The translations under genes and the position numbers were made by a program. A stretch of 64,000 nt of DNA from an uncultured Selenomonadales bacterium (GTDB lineage Bacteria > Bacillota > Negativicutes > Selenomonadales > Selenomonadaceae). Numbering within the stretch: the stretch's first letter is position 1; each line of letters opens with the position of its first letter. Under the pieces are notes generated by a model. The model was not told the DNA's origin. It made no database searches and was given only the letters and a program-made list of their open reading frames with translations. Positions 26,869-34,794 of this stretch are shown here, piece after piece. The DNA is taken from the NCBI GenBank assembly GCA_946408355.1, contig CAMJRX010000004.1:21199-85198 (forward strand), written 5' to 3'.

Positions 26869-26906
26869 CTTCCAAAGCGTGAAAAATTTCAACATATGCG
26901 GCGCAG

Positions 26907-26935
26907 TTTACTTTTTTATAGCGGCGTGATATAAT
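26907..26935 (+). promoter_or_regulatory. Promoter of the PFOR gene
   Basis: TTTACT (26907-26912), 17-base spacer, perfect TATAAT (26930-26935), about 40 bases before the start codon. The best sigma-70 type promoter in the window, consistent with high expression of PFOR. Confidence 0.8.
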
Positions 26936-26974
26936 CGCATGCAATTTGAATTGAGAGGAGAACTTTGAAAGCTT

Positions 26975-29900
26975 ATGGCAAAAAAAATGAAGACAATGGA
27001 CGGCAATCAAGCGGCGGCGTATATTTCCTACGCATTTACAGACGTTGCCGCGATTTATCCTATAACGCCGTCGTCGCCTATGGCTGAAGATGTCGACGTC
27101 ATGGCTGCTCGTGGCGTCAAAAATATTTTTGGGCAAAAAGTTCGCTTAGTCGAAATGCAATCGGAGGGCGGTGCGGCAGGCACCGTTCACGGCTCGTTAC
27201 AGGCTGGCGCGTTGACGACAACTTATACGGCGTCGCAGGGCTTTTTGCTCATGATTCCAAACTTGTACAAAATCGCCGGTGAACTTTTGCCTGGAGTATT
27301 CCATGTATCTGCGCGGGCTTTGGCAACGTCGACGCTTAGCATTTTCGGAGATCATCAAGACGTTATGGCGGCGCGTCAAACGGGTTGCGCAATGTTTGCA
27401 GAATCAAGCGTGCAGGAAGTTATGGACTTATCAGCGGTTGCACATTTAGCCGCGATTAAGGGGCGCATTCCGTTTATAAATTTCTTTGACGGATTCCGCA
27501 CGTCACATGAAATTCAAAAAATCGAAATGATTGACTACGCCGACCTCGCAAAAATTTTGGACTTCGACGCGGTTAACGCCTTCCGCCGCAATGCATTAAA
27601 TCCTGACCATCCAGTTATGCGCGGCACGGCGACTAATCCCGACGTTTACTTCCAAATTCGTGAAACTGTTAATAATTATTACGACCGCTTGCCCGATATT
27701 GTCGAAGAGATTATGGCAGACGTGGCGAAAATTACGGGGCGCGAACATCATATTTTCGATTACTACGGAGCACCCGATGCCGAACGAATTATTATCGCTA
27801 TTGGTTCGGGCTGTCAAACTGCTAACGAGGCGGCGGCTTATCTCAACGAGCGCGGCGAAAAAGTTGGCGTCGTGAGTGTGCATTTATATCGCCCGTTTAG
27901 CGTTAAACATTTCCTCAACGCCATTCCTAAAACTGTTAAGAAAATCGCCGTCCTCGACCGCACAAAGGAAAGCGGAGCAGTCGGTGAGCCTCTTTACACG
28001 GACGTTAAAGCCGCGTTCTATGACGTCGCAGATAAGCCCGTTATCATTGGTGGCAGATACGGTTTAGGCGGTAAAGATACTACGCCTGACCAGTTGCTTG
28101 CAGTTTTTGATGAGCTTAAAAAAGATTCGCCGCTCAACGGATTTACAATCGGCATTAATGACGACGTATCTAATAAATCGCTCACGGCGGCTTATCACGA
28201 CGTTGACTTGACACCCGAAGGTACGACTGCTTGCAAATTCTGGGGGCTTGGTTCGGACGGCACCGTTGGCGCAAATAAATCCGCCATTAAAATTATCGGC
28301 GACAACACCGACCTTTACGCGCAAGCTTACTTTGCCTACGACAGCAAAAAATCCGGCGGAATTACCATGAGCCATTTGCGCTTTGGTAAATTGCCGATAA
28401 CTTCGCCTTACTTAATCACTAAGCCCGATTTTGTTTCCTGTTCGCAGAAAAGTTACGTGCACCACTACAATTTAATTGCGGGCTTGAAGCCTAACGGAAC
28501 TTTCTTGCTTAACACGGACTGGAGCGACGAGAAACTCGGCAAAAAACTTCAGCCCTACATGAAACGCTACATTGTCGAAAATAATATCAACGTCTACACT
28601 GTCAACGCCGTTAAAATTGCGGGCGAACTCGGTTTGGGCGGGCGTTTCAATATGGTTATGCAAGCCGCCTTCTTTAAGCTCGCGGATATTATTCCGATTG
28701 ACGACGCTGTTAAATATCTCAAGGACGCCGTTGAAAAATCTTACGGCTCGAAGGGGCAAAACGTCGTCGACATGAACTGCGGCGCGATTGACAAGGGCAT
28801 TGAGGCTTTGCACAAAGTTGACATAAGCACGTGGGATATTGAAGATACCAGCTTGAATCACAAATCGCCGCAAGTTGACCCGCCCGAATTTATTACCGAC
28901 ATTCAAAACGTTATGAACCGTCAAGAGGGCGATAATCTCGCTGTCAGCAAATTTGTTGACCTTGCAGACGGAACTTTCCCCGTTGGCGGCACGGCTTACG
29001 AGAAACGCGGCACTGCTATTAAAGTTCCCGAATGGGATAAATCTAAATGCATTGGCTGTAATCAATGTTCGTTCGTATGTCCGCACGCGGCGATTCGTCC
29101 GATTTTAACTACCAACGACGAACTTAAAGACGCGCCCGAAGGTTTCGAGTCAATCCCGTCAAAAATTTCTCGTGGTGCGTATAATCTTACAATCGCCGTT
29201 TCAACTATGGATTGTCTCGGTTGTGGTAATTGTGCGCAAGTTTGTCCTAAGCAAGCGTTGACTATGGTTAAGTACGACGACGCGGCTAAGGCTCGCCAAA
29301 AAGTTTTCGATTACGGCATGAAAGTTGCGCCTAAAAATAATCCGACTAAAAAGACGACTGTTATCGGCAGTCAATTTGAAAAGCCGCTGTTTGAGTTTAG
29401 CGGAGCCTGCGCGGGTTGTGGTGAAACTCCCTACGCAAAACTTTTGACGCAACTTTTCGGCGACCGCATGATGATTGCAAACGCAACTGGTTGTTCGTCG
29501 ATTTGGGGCGCGTCGGCTCCCGCCATGCCTTACACTAAAAATCAATTCGGCAGAGGTCCCGCGTGGGGCAATTCACTTTTCGAGGACAATGCGGAATATG
29601 GTTTGGGCATGTTCTTAGGCGTTAAAGCCGTTCGCGAATCACTTGCCAGCGACGTTGACAAAGCTCTTGCCGAAAATATTTCCGACGAACTTAAAGCCGC
29701 GTTGACTGATTGGAAAGAAAATCTCAACGTCAGCGAAAACACCCGCGACCGCGCAGATAAATTGACGGCGTTGCTTGAGGCTCAAAAGGGCGACAACGCT
29801 TTACTCAACAAAATTTATGACAATCGCGACTTCTTTGTTAAGCGTTCGCAATGGATACTCGGCGGCGACGGTTGGGCTTATGATATTGGTTACGGCGGAC

Positions 29901-30481
29901 TTGACCACGTTTTAGCTAGCGGCGAGGATATTAATATTTTCGTCTTCGACACGGAAGTTTATTCAAATACGGGCGGGCAAGCCTCTAAAGCGACTCCGGC
30001 GGCGGCGATTGCTCAATTTGCGGCGACCGGTAAAAAGACGCGCAAAAAAGATTTGGGCAAAATGGCGATGAGCTATGGTTATGTATACGTTGCGCAAGTT
30101 TCAATGGGCGCAGACCAAAACCAGTTGCTCAAGGCGATTACGGAGGCCGAAGCTTATCCCGGACCTTCGCTGATTATCGCTTATTCGCCCTGCATTAATC
30201 ACGGAATTAGAAAAGGCATGGGCTCCAGTCAGTTGGAAGGCAAGCTTGCTGTTCAGTGCGGTTATTGGGCAAATTGGCGTTATAATCCCGTCAATCAAAA
30301 GTTCACGCTCGATAGCAAAGAACCTGATTTTAGCAAGTTCCAAGAATTTTTAATGGGCGAAGTTCGTTACTCGTCGCTTAAAAGAAATTTCCCCGACGCC
30401 GCGCAGGAATTATTTGAGAAAACTCAACGTGACGCAGAGGACAGAATCAACGGTTATAAAATTCTCGCAGGAAAGGCTTAA
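26975..30481 (+). CDS. nifJ: Pyruvate:ferredoxin (flavodoxin) oxidoreductase
   Basis: 1168 residues; single-chain PFOR that oxidatively decarboxylates pyruvate to acetyl-CoA with ferredoxin or flavodoxin as acceptor. Order: domain I (MKTMDGNQAAAYISYAFTDV, YPITPSSPMAE), domain II, an inserted gamma domain, two ferredoxin clusters (CIGCNQCSFVCPH near residue 691; CLGCGNCAQVCPK near 746), cysteines ACAGCGET and ATGCSS for the proximal cluster, and the TPP-binding stretch GGDGWAYDIGYGGLDHVLAS with DTEVYSNTGGQ. All hallmark residues are intact. AGAGGAGA precedes the start; leuB follows by four bases. Confidence 0.98.
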   Translation: MAKKMKTMDGNQAAAYISYAFTDVAAIYPITPSSPMAEDVDVMAARGVKNIFGQKVRLVEMQSEGGAAGTVHGSLQAGALTTTYTASQGFLLMIPNLYKIAGELLPGVFHVSARALATSTLSIFGDHQDVMAARQTGCAMFAESSVQEVMDLSAVAHLAAIKGRIPFINFFDGFRTSHEIQKIEMIDYADLAKILDFDAVNAFRRNALNPDHPVMRGTATNPDVYFQIRETVNNYYDRLPDIVEEIMADVAKITGREHHIFDYYGAPDAERIIIAIGSGCQTANEAAAYLNERGEKVGVVSVHLYRPFSVKHFLNAIPKTVKKIAVLDRTKESGAVGEPLYTDVKAAFYDVADKPVIIGGRYGLGGKDTTPDQLLAVFDELKKDSPLNGFTIGINDDVSNKSLTAAYHDVDLTPEGTTACKFWGLGSDGTVGANKSAIKIIGDNTDLYAQAYFAYDSKKSGGITMSHLRFGKLPITSPYLITKPDFVSCSQKSYVHHYNLIAGLKPNGTFLLNTDWSDEKLGKKLQPYMKRYIVENNINVYTVNAVKIAGELGLGGRFNMVMQAAFFKLADIIPIDDAVKYLKDAVEKSYGSKGQNVVDMNCGAIDKGIEALHKVDISTWDIEDTSLNHKSPQVDPPEFITDIQNVMNRQEGDNLAVSKFVDLADGTFPVGGTAYEKRGTAIKVPEWDKSKCIGCNQCSFVCPHAAIRPILTTNDELKDAPEGFESIPSKISRGAYNLTIAVSTMDCLGCGNCAQVCPKQALTMVKYDDAAKARQKVFDYGMKVAPKNNPTKKTTVIGSQFEKPLFEFSGACAGCGETPYAKLLTQLFGDRMMIANATGCSSIWGASAPAMPYTKNQFGRGPAWGNSLFEDNAEYGLGMFLGVKAVRESLASDVDKALAENISDELKAALTDWKENLNVSENTRDRADKLTALLEAQKGDNALLNKIYDNRDFFVKRSQWILGGDGWAYDIGYGGLDHVLASGEDINIFVFDTEVYSNTGGQASKATPAAAIAQFAATGKKTRKKDLGKMAMSYGYVYVAQVSMGADQNQLLKAITEAEAYPGPSLIIAYSPCINHGIRKGMGSSQLEGKLAVQCGYWANWRYNPVNQKFTLDSKEPDFSKFQEFLMGEVRYSSLKRNFPDAAQELFEKTQRDAEDRINGYKILAGKA

Positions 30482-30485
30482 ACTC

Positions 30486-31550
30486 ATGAAAAAAATAATT
30501 GTCATACCCGGCGACGGCATTGGACAAGAAATTACAAAATCCGCCGTCGAAGTTCTTAAAAAAGTCGACGCAAAATTTAATATCGGTTTAGAGTTTGAAA
30601 CTCGCGACGCAGGCGGCACGTCATACGAAAAATACGGCACGCCTTTAACCGACGAAGCCCTCGACGCTTGCAAAAAAGCTGACGGCGTTTTATTCGGCGC
30701 GGTCGGCGGTAAGAAATGGGATTCGCTCCCCGTGCACTTGCGCCCCGAAAAAGCTATCTTCGGCTTGCGTAAAGGATTGGGACTTTTCGCTAACCTTCGT
30801 CCGACGAAAGTTTATCCCGAATTGATTAACTCTTCCCCGCTTAAGCCTGAACTCGTTGGCGGCTCTGATTTATTAATCGTTCGTGAACTTGTCGGCGGAA
30901 TTTATTTCGGACCTCGTTGCGAATCAGAAACTAAAGACGGCGTTGAGCAAGCTTGGGACACTGAAATTTATTCCGTGCCCGAAATCGAACGAATCACTAA
31001 GCTTGCCTTTGAAACTGCTAAAATCCGTCGCGGTAAAGTCACTTCCGTTGATAAGGCTAATGTGCTCGCGGCAAGTCGTCTTTGGCGTAAAGTTGTCGTC
31101 GACGTGGCTAAAAATTTCCCCGACGTTGAATTGAATCATCTTTACGTTGACAACGCCGCAATGCAACTCGTACTTAATCCGAAACAATTCGACGTTATAG
31201 TTACGAATAATATTTTCGGCGACATTTTAAGCGACGAGGCGGCGGTTATTGGCGGCTCAATCGGTTTAATGCCCAGCGCGTCAATCGGTAAACTTACCAG
31301 CCTTTACGAACCGATTCACGGCTCCGCTCCCGACATTGCCGATAAAGACATTGCAAATCCGATGGGAACGATTTTAAGCGCGGCTATGCTCTTGCGCTAC
31401 AGTCTCAAGGAAGAGGACGCCGCCAAAGCTATCGAAAGCGCGATTGATAAAACACTTGCTGACGGCTGGCGCACCGCTGATATTTACTCCGACGGCTTTA
31501 AGAAAATCGGAACCGCGCAGGCAACAGAAATTATTTGCGGCAATCTTTAA
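30486..31550 (+). CDS. leuB: 3-Isopropylmalate dehydrogenase
   Basis: 354 residues from ATG 30486 (AGGAAAGG overlapping the end of PFOR). MKKIIVIPGDGIGQEITKSA, FGAVGGKKWD, LRPEKAIFGLRKGLGLFANL, LIVRELVGGIYFG, the metal-site AAVIGGSIGLMPSAS and PIHGSAPDIADKDIANPMGT are all typical of LeuB rather than isocitrate or tartrate dehydrogenases. Oxidatively decarboxylates 3-isopropylmalate in leucine synthesis. leuA, leuC and leuD are not adjacent; pairing with PFOR is odd, though co-transcription is likely given the four-base gap. Confidence 0.95.
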   Translation: MKKIIVIPGDGIGQEITKSAVEVLKKVDAKFNIGLEFETRDAGGTSYEKYGTPLTDEALDACKKADGVLFGAVGGKKWDSLPVHLRPEKAIFGLRKGLGLFANLRPTKVYPELINSSPLKPELVGGSDLLIVRELVGGIYFGPRCESETKDGVEQAWDTEIYSVPEIERITKLAFETAKIRRGKVTSVDKANVLAASRLWRKVVVDVAKNFPDVELNHLYVDNAAMQLVLNPKQFDVIVTNNIFGDILSDEAAVIGGSIGLMPSASIGKLTSLYEPIHGSAPDIADKDIANPMGTILSAAMLLRYSLKEEDAAKAIESAIDKTLADGWRTADIYSDGFKKIGTAQATEIICGNL

Positions 31551-31559
31551 TGAAAAATT

Positions 31560-31592
31560 AACGGCTCGTTCTTCATGAACGGGTCTTTTTTA
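31560..31592 (+). terminator. Terminator after leuB
   Basis: GGCTCGTTC-TTCAT-GAACGGGTC followed by six T, 12 bases past the leuB stop. It ends the PFOR-leuB transcript and marks the edge of the decay zone. Confidence 0.88.
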
Positions 31593-31744
31593 TTTTGAAT
31601 ATACGATTGCAAGTACAACAGAGGAAAATATAACTCAAATTTTTCCTGCTCAATCTGTGATTTTCATCTATCCAGACATACGCCGCCGATATGTAGCAAT
31701 CAGCATTGATTTGAAAACAAATGTAATCGTCAGTGTTCAAAGTC

Positions 31745-32031
31745 GCATAGTAGTAAGCTGAAGTTTTGTCTCTCTCTTAGAGAACACAAGACCTTATAGC
31801 CCGGACAGATTATGGCATTTGCAATGTCGGTATCGTAGCGACTAAAGAATCCTGAAAGTATCTTGCGTGTCAAATCCCTCTTACCTTCCGACCAATTCAT
31901 AGCCAAAGCTGGAACTGATTCGTTTATGTTGTCATAATTTCTGCCGTCAAATCAATTCGTAAAGCGTGATACCAAAAGAATAATAATCCGACTCTTCAAA
32001 AAAAACGCTGCGCAGAGCCTCGTTTGAAGTG
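31745..32031 (-). pseudogene. Relic of a Ser/Thr protein kinase-like gene
   Basis: Minus-strand segment TSNEALRSVFFEESDYYSFG then ITLYELI matches kinase subdomains VIII-IX (DxYSFGxxLYEL). A stop follows at once, and another frame continues with NYDNINESVPALAMNWSEGK and RDLTRKILSGFFSRYDTDIA. No intact kinase core (glycine loop, HRD, DFG) remains. The stretch 31592-31745 holds nothing else that I can identify. Confidence 0.5.
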
Positions 32032-32049
32032 TGGTAAAATAAAAATTGA

Positions 32050-32412
32050 TTATGTGAAATTCAATATTGCGTTAGTAAGTTCTGAACGGCGCAGATATAT
32101 TCCGATTGGATTAATGACACCGGAAATAATTGCAAGTTCGCAGTTAATAATCGTTCCTGCCGCGCAGATTTACCATTTTGGAATATTAATGAGTTCAATA
32201 CATATGGCGTGGATGCGAGCGGTGGCAGGACAATTAAAATCAGATTATCGGTATTCTGGGAGCGTGGTGTATAATAATTTTGCGTGGTGCGAGCCGCGCA
32301 CAAAAAAAACGACCGCGCTGTTGCTCAAGCTTACGACTTTGAAAATATTTTGGACGATGAATCAAAAATCGTCGCAGAGCTGTTTAAAATGTACGAGCGT
32401 CAATCGTGCTGA
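32050..32412 (+). pseudogene. C-terminal relic of an MmeI-type DNA methyltransferase/type IIG enzyme
   Basis: VSSERRRYIPIGLMTPEIIA, IYHFGILMSSIHMAWMRAVA and GQLKSDYRYSGSVVYNNFAW CEP match the C-terminal target-recognition region of MmeI-like class DNA methyltransferases. After CEP the frame shifts and about 40 residues are missing; the family tail resumes as AHKKNDRAVAQAYDF and ends DDESKIVAELFKMYERQ with a stop at 32410. The catalytic methyltransferase part is absent. This is a remnant of a restriction or modification system. Confidence 0.72.
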
Positions 32413-32463
32413 TAGAAGTAGACAAAAGCATTAACGAAAAAATTTTTGTTGCCGCGTTTCAGC

Positions 32464-32690
32464 GATACGGAAGCTCATTTTTATCCCAATTCTCAAAAAT
32501 ATATCAGCCAGTTGATTGGAATGTTCATTCACACGGGAAATCGGGCGATTATAATGACGCACAGCCCCTACATATTGGTCGAATTCAATAATTTGCTTTA
32601 AGCAAACGAGATACATACGCAAAGCTGTTGATAAAAGATTTTCTGCAATATTACACTGAGGTTGGCGATTTGTTAACTGTGCTATGAAAA
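32464..32690 (+). pseudogene. C-terminal relic of an AAA-family ATPase (OLD/DUF3696-like)
   Basis: DTEAHLYPNSQKYISQLIGM, then RAIIMTHSPYILVEFNNLL, corresponds to the Walker-B-proximal EAHLYP block and the THSPYIL switch histidine block of ABC-like AAA ATPases found in defence genes. A stop follows, then a short frame KRDTYAKLLIKDFLQYYTEV to a second stop near 32690. The nucleotide-binding N-terminus is missing. It lies just behind the methyltransferase relic, so both may come from one lost defence cassette. Confidence 0.6.
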
Positions 32691-32731
32691 ACAAAAATCC
32701 TCAAAGCAATCTTTTTTGCTCTGAGGGTTTA
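32690..32731 (-). terminator. Terminator of the former PEP-hydrolase-family gene
   Basis: Minus strand CCTCAGAGCAA-AAAAGA-TTGCTTTGAGG followed by ATTTTTGTTTTT, some 20 bases after the stop of the fragment at 32748. The terminator has survived although most of its gene is gone. Confidence 0.7.
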
Positions 32732-32747
32732 GTTGATTAGAAAATTT

Positions 32748-32863
32748 TTATTTAGTGATAGCCTTGAAAGCCGCCGCTTGAGCAGTCATGCTGCGTTCGG
32801 AGGCAAGCCGTTCGATTGAGGACGCGCCGAAGAAGCCGTCAATTTCGGGTACGTTCTTTATTA
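32748..32863 (-). pseudogene. C-terminal relic of a phosphoenolpyruvate-hydrolase-family (TIM-barrel) protein
   Basis: About 38 codons remain: KNVPEIDGFFGASSIERLAS then ERSMTAQAAAFKAITK and stop. This is the end of the TIM-barrel PEP_hydrolase family, whose genes normally stand next to a UPF0261/Tm-1-like gene. That partner is present and intact at 34795-36060 on the same strand. The intervening 1.9 kb of HNH and TnpB material has replaced the rest of the gene. Confidence 0.68.
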
Positions 32864-33476
32864 GGTTGCTCTACGTCGCGACGCATAACCGCAATTTTTT
32901 GAACAAAATCGCGTAAGTTTGTACTTGCACGCTTTGAAAACTTTTCCACAGAATTGACAAACTCTGTCTTCAAACCGATTTTCATTTTGCTCTTGATGTC
33001 TATTTCGACATTTATTGGAGCAATAGCGCCGCAGTCCGTTTGTCGTTAATGCCGTGAATTGTTTACCGCAATATTCGCAGACAAAAGTTTTAGACTTGGA
33101 TTCGCGAAAAGTTTTGATGCCTCGCCGCATGAAGTTTTAGATGTTCTTTACGAGTCAACAATGCTAAATTTGAAATGTCATCATTATACTTGTCGTCGTC
33201 GAGATGATGAACTTAGTAAATGTCTGGAATTTCGCCGTTGAAAAATTTCCAAACTGAACGCGTTAGTGAAGTCGAAAAGTAATAGCGACCGTTATGTTTG
33301 TGTTTGCGGTAAATTAAGCCGTCAAATTTTTGGTGAGTGTCGTCGATAATTTCAATTGGCGGCATTTCTCGATTGATTTTTCTGATGAATTCGTCAAGCG
33401 CGGCTGATTCAGCAAAAGTTTTGACAGCTTCACGCAAAAGTTTGAAAAGATTTTCCTTGTCTTTCAAAGACCGCAC
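32861..33476 (-). pseudogene. Degenerate HNH endonuclease with zinc-finger tail
   Basis: Three fragments join into one protein. First, an N-terminal helical part with YRKHKHNGRYYFSTSLTRSV and WKFFNGEIPDIY; a TAA then interrupts it, probably from CAA (residues read DIY-stop-VHH). Next, the HNH core VHHLDDDKYNDDISNLALLT and RKEHLKLHAA. After a frameshift, a tail with two Cys4 knuckles, FVCEYCGKQF...RYCSNKC and RVCQFCGKVF...RFCSKNC. The plan resembles HNH homing or phage nucleases. One nonsense and one frameshift mutation make it inactive as written. Confidence 0.72.
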
Positions 33477-33483
33477 CGGAGAC

Positions 33484-33528
33484 CGCCGCCGGAAGCCTCT
33501 AGTTTTAGCTATGGGGAGGAAGGCGGCG
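33484..33528. repeat. Stem-loop immediately upstream of tnpB (candidate element end)
   Basis: CGCCGCC (33484-33490) pairs with GGCGGCG (33522-33528), enclosing CCTC/GAGG and a loop containing TAGTTTTAGCTATGGG. Subterminal hairpins of this sort mark the ends of IS200/IS605-type elements; it could be the left end of this element or a remnant of another. Confidence 0.45.
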
Positions 33529-33617
33529 ATGCTTTCCCTTTCTTCAATTTTTTAAAACATACTGATTAAATCGTTCAATAAGTGTATAATCCCTCCTTCT
33601 TAAAGGAGGTGATTATC

Positions 33618-34720
33618 TTGCTTTATACTGTGAAAATTCGTCTCTATCCGTCGTCTGAACAAATCGAACAACTTTTGAAAACTATGGAGCGATTTAACGC
33701 CGCTTGTAACGTTATTAGCAAGATTGCTTTTGAAAACAAAACCTTCGGCAAAATTGCTCTGCAACGGCTTTGTTACTATCAAATTCGCGATGATTTTAAG
33801 TTGTCGGCACAAATGGTTGTTCGTGCTATCGGCAAGGTTGCCGAATCCTATTCCGATAAGAATAAGCGTGATACTTTGCACATCTTCAAACCACACGGCG
33901 CGATTGTCTATGACGATAGGATTTTGACGGTTAAATCCATTGACACGGTATCAATCTTAACTCTTGACGGTAGAATTTTTGTTCCTATGGCAGTTTGTGA
34001 ATACCACGCAAGCATAATTAACAATGCGCTAAGAGTTCGCGAGCAAGCTGATTTAGGTTATATCGACGGTAAGTTTTATCTGTTCCTCGTTGCCGAACTG
34101 CCCGACAAACCTGAAAATGTCCGTGAAGGTTTATTGGGCGTTGATTTAGGCATTGCCAAAATTGCAACGACTTCCGACGGCAAATTTTATTCCGGCTCCA
34201 AAGTCAAAAATATTCGTCGACGTTATTTCAGATTGCGTCAAAGGTTGCAAGCAAAAGGCACAAAGTCAGCCAAAAGAAAGCTTAAACAGCGTCGGCGAAA
34301 AGAATCAAGATTTGTTGCCGATGTTAATCATTGTATATCGAAGAGATTAGTTGAAGTCGCAAAAGGCACCCAACGCGCCATTGTTCTCGAAGACCTTAAA
34401 GGAATTCGTGAACGAGCAAGAAAAGGCACGCGAAAAACGGTTTGTAAAACAATGCGACAAGCTCTGTCTTCGTGGAGTTTCTATCAACTGCGCCAATTCA
34501 TTGAATACAAAGCGCAAGCGGCGAGTGTATTGGTGATTTATTTTGACCCGCGCAATACGTCGCGTATCTGCTCAAAATGCGGATACGTTGATAAGAAAAG
34601 CCGAAGAGACCAAGAACACTTTGTCTGCAGTGCGTGCGGGCATGCGCTGCAGACATCAATTCCGCGTTGAATATTGCTCGGCGCGGGGCTGAAGTCATAC
34701 AGCCGAACGCGGTGGCGTAA
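33618..34720 (+). pseudogene. tnpB: IS200/IS605-type TnpB (RNA-guided nuclease ancestor of Cas12), frameshifted
   Basis: Start TTG 33618 behind AAAGGAGGTGA. The protein has the N-terminal helix-turn-helix (TVKIRLYPSSEQIEQLLKTM), RuvC-I GVDLGIAKIATTSDG, RuvC-II IVLEDLKGIRER and a zinc ribbon (CSKCGY...CSAC). Near 34647 one base appears to be missing: as written the frame ends HALQTSIPR-stop at 34670, whereas the next frame reads ADINSALNIARRGAEVIQPN AVA with stop at 34720, the standard family end containing the RuvC-III aspartate. No tnpA is present. The nuclease is therefore probably dead unless frameshifting occurs. Confidence 0.9.
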
Positions 34721-34754
34721 GCTAACTGCAAGCCCCCCCTGTTCTTGGGGTTTA
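34640..34754 (+). ncRNA. Candidate reRNA (omega RNA) and right end of the TnpB element
   Basis: TnpB guide RNAs are made from the 3' end of tnpB through the right end of the element. Here the tnpB tail is followed by AAGCCCC...GGGGTTT (34730-34753), the expected terminal hairpin, and then TATGACTCC. Exact 3' boundary and guide start cannot be fixed without other copies. Confidence 0.45.
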
Positions 34755-34794
34755 TGACTCCTTTATTGATAATAAGCAAGCGAGGTCTTAAAAT

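Noticed and set aside
31592..32750. Functional genes in the decay zone, such as the 136-codon frame at 32024
   Set aside because: Each open piece covers only the tail of a larger family protein and is followed by frameshift or deletion.
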